The notes under the pieces: generated by a model
Databases searched by the model: none
Told to the model about the DNA's origin: nothing
Seen by the model: only the letters and a program-made list of their open reading frames with translations
Assembly (NCBI GenBank): GCA_045535935.1
Contig: JAZSMO010000033.1
Coordinates: forward strand, 1 to 34,763
Length of the DNA: 34,763 bases
Reading direction: 5' to 3'
From: SVFI01 sp045535935
Lineage (GTDB): Bacteria > Bacillota > Clostridia > Lachnospirales > Lachnospiraceae
Translations under genes and position numbers: made by a program
In this document: positions 23,176-31,020 of the stretch, piece after piece
Layout: each line of letters opens with the position of its first letter
Numbering within the stretch: position 1 is the first letter of the stretch

Positions 23176-25806
23176 CTATCGTTCAAGAAACTTTTCGCCC
23201 GCCTTCATCATCTTTTTGCACTCTGTAAGCAGTCTCGGCATATGTCTGCGCACATAAAGGGAATTATCCTGTCGGCTCTGCTGCTCATGCTCTCTTGCCA
23301 TGTCAGCCAATGCTTTCGCACCTATACTGGCCGACGTACTCTTAAGCGAATGCACATCGATACCATACGACTGCATATCTCCCTTTGTCCCCGCTTCACG
23401 CAGTTGTTCCATTTTCTCCGGCAACTCTTCAAAATAGATCGTTAATATCTCATCATATGTTTCTATGCTTCCGGCCATGTTTTTCAATCCCTCTGCCGTA
23501 TCGATACCATATGCGGAAAGCATACGGAATTTCTCATCCTCTATGGATATCTTGCGCTTTTCGATTTCCGTTTCTACCACTTCGGGCTGATCCTGTTTTT
23601 CAACAAAAACAACCTTTTCCTTCGGTAATGCCTGCGTAATCATCTCTTCCAGTTTGCGATAATCTACCGGCTTACTCAGATAATCCGTAAAGCCCTGCCC
23701 CAAATATCTCTCCTTTGCCCCGTAGATTGCGTTGGCCGTCAGAATAATCACCGGGATATCTTTCTTTGTCGCAACCTGATCCGGATTATGGTCCCACATC
23801 CTCTTCATTTCTTCAAATGTTTCTATACCATCCATCTCAGGCATCATGTGATCCATAAAGATCATATCAAACTCCTGCCGTGCAAAGACATCCAATGCCT
23901 CACGCCCGTCACAAACTGCAACAATCTGCATACGGGTATGCTTCAAAAGACCTTTGAACACCTCCAGATTCATTCGATTATCATCCACGACGAGAATTCT
24001 GGCTTCCGGCGCCTCAAAACTCATTCCATCCTGAAGCCGGCTGTCTTTATGCCCTGCAATTATCTTCTCTACAGAACCAAGAGGTTTTTCATCCACAACC
24101 TCCTGCTCCAGATCAAAATAAAATCTGGAACCTTTTCCGTATTCACTCTCCAGGCAAAGCTCACTGCCCATCATAAAGAGGAAACTTGTTGTGATACTCA
24201 TACCAAGGCCTGTTCCCTCGATATTTCTGTTTTTCGTCTGCTCCAGACGCTGGAACGAAGAAAATATCTTATCCATATCCTCTTCTTTGACACCGATCCC
24301 GGTATCCTCCACTTCTACATGAAGAATAAACTTATCCGCATCTTTCCTACCGGACATGCGCATGGTCACACGACCTTCGTTTGTATACTTGACCGCATTT
24401 GACAAAAGATTCAAGATAATCTGACGAATACGGACATCATCTCCCCGAAGCCATGTCGGCAAATTCTCATCGATCTCAAGAACAAACTCCAGCTCTTTTT
24501 CTCTCGCCTTAATCTCTATCATATTGTACAGGTCGTAAATAATGCCGGAGACCTCATAATTAACCGATATAATCTCCATTTTCCCGGATTCGATTTTGGA
24601 AAAATCAAGAATGTCATTAATGATAGCCAGCAGTGATCTTCCTGCTTCTCTGATATTTTGAGAATAGACGATTACATCGCTTGATACCGCTTCTCTGGAA
24701 ATTATTTCATTCATACCAAGCATTGTATTGATCGGCGTCCGGATTTCATGGGACATATTGGCCAGAAAGTTACTCTTTGCCCGGTTCGCCTGATTGGCCT
24801 CCAGACTGAGTCTTTCCAAATCCTCTGTATACTGACGAAGTCTTGTAATATCCGTAAGCGTCACCGCATAGCCCGCAACACTACCATTATCGGAGACTTC
24901 GCTTATTGTGATCTGGTAATCGCGTTCTCCGATTTTACATTCCTGTCTATTCCCAAAAAAATCTTCTCGGATTCTCTCGGCAATGGACACCTGATCCCAG
25001 GTAGCAAGCCACGGCATAATACGTTCAGCCTGACGGTTGGCATATATCACATATCCATCCTCCTGGGCAACGATAAGCGCCTGAGCACTCTCCGCCGCCA
25101 TCTGGTAGATCGCCGTATCCACCGTATCAAACAGACGATAGCGCAGTACACAATACAGGAACACAAGTGTATAAATCGCAAAAATAAGCGGACCGAAATC
25201 ATAGTTTGTCGACGCAAAAATGTAGACCACCAAAACCAGAGTTATCACGGCCGCCAGACTGCTGTATCCCACCAGCGTCATAACACTTCTCTCATCCGGC
25301 GTCTTAACAATTCTCCGATGTCTGAGGCACCGAATCGCAAAATAAACAAACGTATAAATCAGATATCCCAAAAAGAAATAGTAGTACGGCGACTTTCCGA
25401 GACTGCAGAATGCATGTCCGTCTTTCCATATAATCCCTACCGACGTATAGTAAAAATCATGGTATTTCGCCGTCATAACAAGGCAAAAGGACAAAAATCC
25501 GATCCCCCACAAAACCGGCAACGTAAATTTTTTATATTTCCAATTGTAATATTTTCCGATTCCTGTTACGAAGCTTGCACCGGCAAAACATTTCCCCATA
25601 TATCCGATCTGTATCGCCAAAAGCATCTCTGACACATTCGTAGAAAGCAATTCAAACACATATCCGATCAACATCATCATATCAAAAATAATCGCAAGAA
25701 CGATAAAGGAGTTACTCTGTCTCTCCCTGCGACGAAGCAAAAGCTGTAGCATATATACACAGATGATGACGCCCACTATATGTATTTCCAACATAAATTC
25801 ATACAT
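23176..25806 (-). CDS. 7TM hybrid sensor histidine kinase with REC and HPt domains
   Basis: 876 residues. The start at 25806 has GGGAGG 7 bases upstream; the ATG at 25848 has none. An N-terminal 7TM sensor (about 1-230, HisKA_7TM-type) is followed by a PAS domain (about 235-325), HisKA with H353 (MSHEIRTP), HATPase_c (N-box NLLSNAVKYT, DTGIG, GTGLGM), a receiver (about 603-725, D652 phospho-acceptor in FMDHMMPE, K712) and a C-terminal HPt with H819 (HSLKSTSAS). The full His-Asp-His relay sits in one chain and needs an external response regulator; the receiver-like domain of the cyclase two genes away is the nearest candidate though it lacks the acidic pair. The kinase heads the seven-gene run. 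Confidence 0.95.
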   Translation of the reverse strand: MYEFMLEIHIVGVIICVYMLQLLLRRRERQSNSFIVLAIIFDMMMLIGYVFELLSTNVSEMLLAIQIGYMGKCFAGASFVTGIGKYYNWKYKKFTLPVLWGIGFLSFCLVMTAKYHDFYYTSVGIIWKDGHAFCSLGKSPYYYFFLGYLIYTFVYFAIRCLRHRRIVKTPDERSVMTLVGYSSLAAVITLVLVVYIFASTNYDFGPLIFAIYTLVFLYCVLRYRLFDTVDTAIYQMAAESAQALIVAQEDGYVIYANRQAERIMPWLATWDQVSIAERIREDFFGNRQECKIGERDYQITISEVSDNGSVAGYAVTLTDITRLRQYTEDLERLSLEANQANRAKSNFLANMSHEIRTPINTMLGMNEIISREAVSSDVIVYSQNIREAGRSLLAIINDILDFSKIESGKMEIISVNYEVSGIIYDLYNMIEIKAREKELEFVLEIDENLPTWLRGDDVRIRQIILNLLSNAVKYTNEGRVTMRMSGRKDADKFILHVEVEDTGIGVKEEDMDKIFSSFQRLEQTKNRNIEGTGLGMSITTSFLFMMGSELCLESEYGKGSRFYFDLEQEVVDEKPLGSVEKIIAGHKDSRLQDGMSFEAPEARILVVDDNRMNLEVFKGLLKHTRMQIVAVCDGREALDVFARQEFDMIFMDHMMPEMDGIETFEEMKRMWDHNPDQVATKKDIPVIILTANAIYGAKERYLGQGFTDYLSKPVDYRKLEEMITQALPKEKVVFVEKQDQPEVVETEIEKRKISIEDEKFRMLSAYGIDTAEGLKNMAGSIETYDEILTIYFEELPEKMEQLREAGTKGDMQSYGIDVHSLKSTSASIGAKALADMAREHEQQSRQDNSLYVRRHMPRLLTECKKMMKAGEKFLER

Positions 25807-25875
25807 TTCTGCTACCTCCCGGGGTAATTCCAAGTACACTTCACCCATTTTGACAATACCTGTCTATAGTTTACC

Positions 25876-25905
25876 AAAAAAAAAGCATGCTGTCAGCATG
25901 CTTTT
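25876..25905 (-). terminator. Terminator of the CarD-like gene
   Basis: On the minus strand AAAAGCATGC / GCATGCTTTT is followed by a long T run. It separates the CarD-like gene from the signalling operon. Confidence 0.9.
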
Positions 25906-25917
25906 CTCTATTCTCTG

Positions 25918-26427
25918 CTATTTTATCGCAGGCTCCATTCTGCCTGCAACCAATTTTTTCACTTCATCCTTATCCTTCTGCATGGCAAATGCCAGTTCGG
26001 AGTATAAGTTGTTTTCTGCTAATTTAAAATACCGCTCATCAACAGAGGTATTTTTCTTTCCCTGTGCGCTTCGTTGCATATTGCGAAGACACATACATTT
26101 GAGTATCCCCACCAGCTGTCTTGGCTCACAGCTGAAAATGGCCTCCTTATACTTTTGTTCTCGCTGCTTGTCATTGGCAATCCACACCGCTTCAATCTGC
26201 GGAATCTCATCGATGACACGAAGGGCCTGCTCCTCATCCATCGTCTTTCGGATACGAAGTTTATCGCTGTCCACCGGAACATATAATTTTGTGCTTTTCT
26301 CGCCGACCGGAACGATCAGATAAAACAGCTTATCCTTGTTGTCCATCGGGAGATCGAGATGTACTTTATCTTCCACCCTGCAGATTCCGTTGTTTGCATT
26401 GATAACGTAATCTCCTACTTCAAACAT
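25918..26427 (-). CDS. CarD-like transcriptional regulator
   Basis: 169 residues. The N-terminal 60 residues (FEVGDYVINANNGICRVED...) match the CarD/TRCF RNA polymerase-interaction domain, which contacts the beta subunit; the helical C-terminal part (80-169) corresponds to the DNA-binding half of CarD. CarD-type proteins stabilise open complexes at promoters. GGAGGTG lies 11 bases before the start at 26427. It is upstream of the TIR/cyclase operon but separated by a terminator. Confidence 0.9.
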   Translation of the reverse strand: MFEVGDYVINANNGICRVEDKVHLDLPMDNKDKLFYLIVPVGEKSTKLYVPVDSDKLRIRKTMDEEQALRVIDEIPQIEAVWIANDKQREQKYKEAIFSCEPRQLVGILKCMCLRNMQRSAQGKKNTSVDERYFKLAENNLYSELAFAMQKDKDEVKKLVAGRMEPAIK

Positions 26428-26476
26428 TTTGCTTACACCTCCATAAAATGCCTTCCTATCCATATCTTTCCCTCAT

Positions 26477-26505
26477 ATTTTAGCATTTAATAATTTTTTT
26501 CGTAA
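26477..26505 (-). promoter_or_regulatory. Possible extended -10 promoter of the CarD-like gene
   Basis: TTACGA, 17 bases, TAAAAT, with TGC directly before the -10 hexamer, on the minus strand. The -35 is weak. Confidence 0.4.
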
Positions 26506-26535
26506 GCAAAAAATTTTTGTTGAATCTTATAAAAA

Positions 26536-27582
26536 CTACAAAATTTCTTCTATAAAAATCGTTCTTTCCGCACCGAGATCCACAATGCGCTCCTCCGTCA
26601 CGGAACGGTTGACGCGATTATAATAAATCTTCACAAGAGGACGCGGCCCGTCATTTTGTCTGATGTTGGAAACAATGCCGACCTCCTTGGTAGAAAGGCG
26701 CACCATAACGCCGAGCGGATAAATCGGAATGTTATTGACAAATGTATTGACCACGACCGGATCATAATAAATACCGCTCGCTCCATACAACTCTTCCACT
26801 GCCAGATACGGCGGAATGTTCATATAGGTAATAGCCGCAGCATATCTTTGACAGACGCCGATAATACGTGCACCGACCGGAATCTCATCACCTTTGATAC
26901 CTCTCGGATATCCGCTGCCGTTATATTTTTCATGATGCGACTGGATACACGCCGCAATCGATCTCGGAATATTTTTCTGGAGAGCAAAATAATACCCATA
27001 CGTCGGATGCTCCTGCCATAAGTTTTCCTCGGCCGGATTGCGCTCATCCAAGCGCACAAGATTCGGCATTTCCGCAACACCCATGTTGTGCAAAAGCGCA
27101 CTGATAAGAACCACCAATATCTCTTCATTACTGAGCTTCATGCAACCGGCCACAATTCCGCTGAGCACCGCCGTATAAATGGAATGCTGGTACAAACGGA
27201 CCTTGTGGATAATACGCAGCTCCACCATGGTTTTTAACACTTCTTCATTGCGGGCAATCTTGCGAATCAACTGCTCCAGCTTGTGTGCCACCTCAACGAC
27301 ATGGTCATTTTTGTTCGCCTCCGCCTGTAACGGCGAAATCTCCCTGAGCACATGGATAAAATCCTCTACAAGGGACTCCTCCATCTTGTCCATCGGTGTG
27401 ATCAAAACCGTATGCGGATCTGAAATATCCACAATCTCAATCCCGATTTCTTTGAGCTGTTCCAGATTACGATTGCTCAAAATCGTTCCGGCTTTCAGCA
27501 GGCAAGTATCCGTCCCCGGCTGATACACGCTCTGCTCCAGCTGCATACCCGGCTTAACCGCCTTAATTTTCATTTTTCCCAT
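26536..27582 (-). CDS. Degenerate HD-GYP domain protein
   Basis: 348 residues with the same N-terminal segment type as the HD-GYP gene at 3609-4700. The HD-GYP domain (about 125-270) is recognisable by H133, H192, HH at 216-217 and NGSGYP. However, the HD dyad reads H165-N166 (LLHNMG instead of HDIGK), and the usual ADxYDA segment reads CQRYAAA, so two metal-ligand aspartates are gone. Catalysis is unlikely; a c-di-GMP-binding or allosteric role is an inference. A C-terminal beta-rich part (about 285-348) follows, like the one in its active paralogue. A consensus promoter precedes it. Confidence 0.85.
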   Translation of the reverse strand: MGKMKIKAVKPGMQLEQSVYQPGTDTCLLKAGTILSNRNLEQLKEIGIEIVDISDPHTVLITPMDKMEESLVEDFIHVLREISPLQAEANKNDHVVEVAHKLEQLIRKIARNEEVLKTMVELRIIHKVRLYQHSIYTAVLSGIVAGCMKLSNEEILVVLISALLHNMGVAEMPNLVRLDERNPAEENLWQEHPTYGYYFALQKNIPRSIAACIQSHHEKYNGSGYPRGIKGDEIPVGARIIGVCQRYAAAITYMNIPPYLAVEELYGASGIYYDPVVVNTFVNNIPIYPLGVMVRLSTKEVGIVSNIRQNDGPRPLVKIYYNRVNRSVTEERIVDLGAERTIFIEEIL

Positions 27583-27624
27583 AATACAAATACCCCTTCA
27601 GTACTAAAAATATACCCAAGAAAT

Positions 27625-27653
27625 ATCATATTATGTTTACGTTCTTGTGTCAA
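27625..27653 (-). promoter_or_regulatory. Sigma-A promoter of the degenerate HD-GYP gene
   Basis: TTGACA, 17 bases, TATGAT on the minus strand, in the gap after mntP. Confidence 0.75.
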
Positions 27654-27699
27654 CAAATCATGTATTCTTTTCTATTATATTTCTTCCCGGACCAAATGC

Positions 27700-28287
27700 T
27701 CAGAAAAATACGCCCGTCACAAAAATTTCAATCCCGATTCCGATCAGAATCACCCCGCCGAGTACCGACGCCTTGCTCGACAATTTTGTTCCGCATTTTT
27801 TCCCAATCACAAGTCCTGCCATGCAGATAACAAACGTGACAAATGCGATAATAGCGGACGCCAAAAGAGCCTGTCCGAAATTATAATCCGCAATCGTGAA
27901 TCCGACCGAAAGTGCATCAATCGACGTCGCAATTCCCTGAATGAACAGAACCCAGACGGTCAGTTTTTCCTTTTTTACTTCTTCCTCTTCGCCCCGGATA
28001 CCCTCTGCTAACATTTTTCCTCCGATAAATACCAAAAGAACAAGCGCAATCCACGGAACAAACGGTTCAAACATTTTAAAATAGCGAAGCATCGTGTGCA
28101 CACAAAGCCATCCCGTTATCGGCATAAAAGCCTGAAACAGAGCAAACACACCTGCGACAACGCACATTCGTTTCTTTTTCATTACAGGGTCACTTAATCC
28201 ATTGGCCAGAGACACTGAAAAAGCATCCATGGCGAGACCTATTCCAAGCAAAATGCTGCTCACAAAAAATCGTATACCAAGCTGCAT
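27700..28287 (-). CDS. mntP: Manganese efflux pump (MntP family)
   Basis: 195-residue membrane protein with six hydrophobic segments in two related halves. GIGLAMDAFSVSLANG near the N-terminus and GIATSIDALSVGFTIAD in the second half are the paired MntP motifs, with the membrane-embedded aspartates of the family. An acidic loop (GEEEEVKKEK) separates the halves. GAGGAGG precedes the start. The leader has mutually exclusive hairpins but no recognisable yybP-ykoY manganese riboswitch. Confidence 0.92.
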   Translation of the reverse strand: MQLGIRFFVSSILLGIGLAMDAFSVSLANGLSDPVMKKKRMCVVAGVFALFQAFMPITGWLCVHTMLRYFKMFEPFVPWIALVLLVFIGGKMLAEGIRGEEEEVKKEKLTVWVLFIQGIATSIDALSVGFTIADYNFGQALLASAIIAFVTFVICMAGLVIGKKCGTKLSSKASVLGGVILIGIGIEIFVTGVFF

Positions 28288-28302
28288 TTGAATTCCTCCT
28301 CA

Positions 28303-28362
28303 GGTTATTGGTCTTTCGTAGCTTTCAAAAACAAATAACCGGATAACCGTTTGGCCATCCGG
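28303..28362 (-). promoter_or_regulatory. Switch-like leader of mntP with alternative hairpins
   Basis: On the minus strand a hairpin at 28339-28362 (CCGGAT / ATCCGG) is followed by the U-rich TTATTTGTTTTT, like a terminator. Its 3' base GGTTATTTG can instead pair with CAATAACC at 28303-28310, just before the GAGGAGG ribosome site. The two pairings exclude each other, as in attenuators. The ligand, if any, is unknown. Confidence 0.4.
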
Positions 28363-28421
28363 GAATTTTGAATTACCTTACCACCTTTAACAAAAAATGT
28401 CAATTTCTTTCACTCGCACAA

Positions 28422-28450
28422 TTGCAAAGTTGTACTTTTTTTATTATGAT
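28422..28450 (+). promoter_or_regulatory. Promoter of glnA
   Basis: TTGCAA, 17 bases, TATGAT, about 65 bases before the glnA start codon. Confidence 0.7.
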
Positions 28451-28513
28451 AAGGATTAAGAGTTTTTATACTCATTATCAGAAGAAAAATCAAAAACAAC
28501 AGGGGGTGCCAAA

Positions 28514-29938
28514 ATGGCTAAAACCGCACAGGAGATCATGGATCTCATCAAAGAACAGGACATTAAGATGATCGATTTTAAGATTGTCGACATCAACGGA
28601 CAGTATCGTCATGTGACGATACCGGCGCAGCAGTTCTCCGCTGACACAATGGAAAACGGTATCGGATTCGACGCTTCCAATTACGGATATGCGGTCGTTG
28701 AAAAAAGCGACATGGTATTTATTCCGGACCTTGACACCGCGATTGTGGATCCGTTCTGTGACATTCCGACTTTATCCATCACAGGAAATGCAATGATCAT
28801 CGACTATCCGAAAAATCGTCCGCTCGATCAGTATCCTCGTAATATCGTACTTGCTGCAGAGCAGTATATGAAGGACACAGGCATTGCTGATACGATGCTG
28901 ATTCTTCCGGAGTTTGAATTCCACTTGTTCGACAATGTCGGCTGGTCTGTTCAGCCAAACGAAATCGGTGTGGGCATTGATGTAGCCCAGGCTTACTGGA
29001 ATACAGCTGAGGAAGGCAAAGGTAACGTAGTGGCTCACCAGAAAGGTTACCATGTAGCAAAACCGTTCGACCGCTCTTATGAATGTCGTTCCGAAATGTG
29101 TCTTCAGATGGAAAAAGCAGGCATTCCGATTAAATATCATCACCCGGAAGTCGGTGCAGCAGGACAGTTTGAAATCGAGCCGATGCTCGGCCAGATGTCC
29201 AAGATGGCAGACAACACCATGATGATCAAATACATCATTCACAACACAGCACTCAAATACGGAAAGACAGCTACTTTCATGCCAAAGCCGGTGTACAACG
29301 AAGCCGGAAACGGTATGCACGTACATATGCTCTTATTAAAAGACGGTCAGCCGGTATTCTCCGACGATGACGGCTATGCTCACCTGAGCAAAACTGCACA
29401 CTATTTCATGGGAGGACTTTTAAAACACATTTCTTCCCTCTGTGCACTGACCAACCCGAGCACAAACTCTTTCAAGAGACTGGTTCCTGGATTTGAAGCA
29501 CCGGTTACCGTCGGCTATGCCACATCGAACCGCAGCGCAGTTATCCGTATTCCGGCTTACGCAAAAACTCCGGAACTGAGACGCTTTGAAATCCGCAACC
29601 CGGATGCAACATGTAATCCGTACCTCTGCTATGCAGCAATTCTCATGGCAGGTCTGGACGGTGTAAAAAATCAGATTGATCCGCACGCAAACGGCTGGGG
29701 ACCGTATGACATGAACCTGTATACTTTGTCCGACGAAGAAAAAGCAAAACTTTCTTCTCTTCCGACTACACTGGATGCAGCACTCGATGCACTGGAAGCA
29801 GATCACGACTACCTGACAGCAGGCGGCGTTTTCCCGGAGCATCTGATTAAAAACTTTATTGCAAACAAACGTAAAGAATGCGCCGAACTTGCCAAGATTC
29901 CGCATCCGGCCGAGTTTGACAGATACTTCAATGCGTAG
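28514..29938 (+). CDS. glnA: Glutamine synthetase, type I
   Basis: Makes glutamine from glutamate, ammonia and ATP. 474 residues, in the length range of the GSI-beta subtype rather than the about 444 of the bacillar GSI-alpha. Beta-grasp N-terminus with DINGQYRHVTIP, then LPEFEFHLFD, NGMHVHMLLLKDG, NRSAVIRIPAY and RRFEIRNPDATCNPYLCYAA; all are glutamine synthetase active-site blocks. NLYTLSDEE aligns with the adenylylated-tyrosine loop (NLYDLPPEE) of enteric enzymes, so the tyrosine is present, though no adenylyltransferase is in the window. The AGGGGG ribosome site and start are clear. The next gene follows after 29 bases. Confidence 0.96.
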   Translation: MAKTAQEIMDLIKEQDIKMIDFKIVDINGQYRHVTIPAQQFSADTMENGIGFDASNYGYAVVEKSDMVFIPDLDTAIVDPFCDIPTLSITGNAMIIDYPKNRPLDQYPRNIVLAAEQYMKDTGIADTMLILPEFEFHLFDNVGWSVQPNEIGVGIDVAQAYWNTAEEGKGNVVAHQKGYHVAKPFDRSYECRSEMCLQMEKAGIPIKYHHPEVGAAGQFEIEPMLGQMSKMADNTMMIKYIIHNTALKYGKTATFMPKPVYNEAGNGMHVHMLLLKDGQPVFSDDDGYAHLSKTAHYFMGGLLKHISSLCALTNPSTNSFKRLVPGFEAPVTVGYATSNRSAVIRIPAYAKTPELRRFEIRNPDATCNPYLCYAAILMAGLDGVKNQIDPHANGWGPYDMNLYTLSDEEKAKLSSLPTTLDAALDALEADHDYLTAGGVFPEHLIKNFIANKRKECAELAKIPHPAEFDRYFNA

Positions 29939-29967
29939 CTCTAAGCCATGCAAAAAGGAGAATTCTT

Positions 29968-30969
29968 ATGAAATGCCCATATTGCGGTGCAGAAGTTGTA
30001 CCGAATACCAAGTGTGAATACTGTGATTCCTTTGTGGAAAGAGAAACCAAGGACGAATCTTCAAAAACAGATTACCAGGAGCAGCTCGAGGACATCATCC
30101 TTGAAACCGCGGAGCATTTTGGAGACGCTCTGCGGGGAACCGCCGAGGAGATCGGTGACACTTTCGAAAAAGTAGCCACACCGGAAAACAAACGGTTTTT
30201 CAAAAAACTAATTATCACAATCATTGTCATTGTTGCTGTTTTTGTATTATGCTTCTTTATCATCCTCTTCAGTTCATTGCGTTCCGCCTTTACCATGATG
30301 GACGGTTTGTACGGCGATACTACAGAAGAGCCTTATTTTTCAACCGCCGAAAATGTCACGGAAATGCCGGATATCTGTTCACTGACTGATGCGGAAGGCA
30401 TGGTCGGTCATCTGGACAAGAGCGGATCCATGACCATCATTTACGAAGGGGAAGAATGCGATACGATGCTGCTGGACGAAACTCTGCTGGACTGGCTGAA
30501 TAAACACGAACATTCTCTGGACACTGTCGGTGTTCTGTTCACCACCGACAGCGAAGGCAATGTCACATCACTTGCCATGTCATCCGATACGTTTTATGTG
30601 TTGCAGCAGCAGGATGCACAGTATCTGGTGCTTCGCAATGACGATGTATTTTGTACCACCTCCGAAGTCCCTTTGGAGACGGGCAACTATTACGATGGCT
30701 ATTTCAACTACCCGGTGCTGAATGTTCATTCTGCCACAGAAGGAGACGATAACGGCTATTCCGTGTTCGATCCGACCTGCGATGCAAAAGAAATGCGTTC
30801 CTTCACCGACCCTTACACCGGAGAAGAGCTTGCTGTTCCGATGATTTACATGGAGGATATGTGGTATCACTGCACGCAGGAGCTTTATGACGCATGCACG
30901 GAAGGCAAAGTCCTTCCCCCGGATGTGCGCGTGGATAAGTCAATAAATGTAATTTATACGGAAGAATAA
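29968..30969 (+). CDS. Zinc-ribbon single-pass membrane protein
   Basis: 333 residues. A short N-terminal zinc ribbon (C3/C6 and C16/C19 in CPYCGAE and CEYCDS) is cytoplasmic. A helical linker leads to one strong membrane segment (about 72-101), and an acidic extracytoplasmic domain (about 105-333) follows with no family I recognise. AAGGAG is 7 bases before the start. It probably shares the glnA transcript; no terminator lies between. Zinc-ribbon-TM architecture is common in Firmicute stress or envelope proteins of unknown role. Confidence 0.8.
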   Translation: MKCPYCGAEVVPNTKCEYCDSFVERETKDESSKTDYQEQLEDIILETAEHFGDALRGTAEEIGDTFEKVATPENKRFFKKLIITIIVIVAVFVLCFFIILFSSLRSAFTMMDGLYGDTTEEPYFSTAENVTEMPDICSLTDAEGMVGHLDKSGSMTIIYEGEECDTMLLDETLLDWLNKHEHSLDTVGVLFTTDSEGNVTSLAMSSDTFYVLQQQDAQYLVLRNDDVFCTTSEVPLETGNYYDGYFNYPVLNVHSATEGDDNGYSVFDPTCDAKEMRSFTDPYTGEELAVPMIYMEDMWYHCTQELYDACTEGKVLPPDVRVDKSINVIYTEE

Positions 30970-31020
30970 GAAAAAGGGTGTCCCAAAAGTCATGAGACTT
31001 AAGGAACACCCTCTTTTTTT
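30970..31020. terminator. Bidirectional terminator
   Basis: An outer stem AGGGTGT / ACACCCT with a nested AAGTC-ATGA-GACTT hairpin, flanked by A and T runs. It ends both the zinc-ribbon gene and the convergent anti-sigma gene, whose stop codon overlaps the T run. Confidence 0.85.

Noticed and set aside
24748..25632. Long plus-strand frame opposite the histidine kinase gene
   Set aside because: It is a codon-mirror of a clearly conserved kinase; no ribosome site, no recognisable protein.
22180..25806. Calling the TIR/cyclase operon an outright Pycsar system
   Set aside because: No cyclic-nucleotide-binding domain in the TIR protein, no phage or mobile-island genes around, and the kinase and receiver-like domain are not part of known Pycsar; kept as a hypothesis only.
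28288..28513. yybP-ykoY manganese riboswitch upstream of mntP
   Set aside because: The conserved blocks are not present; only a generic pair of alternative hairpins is seen.
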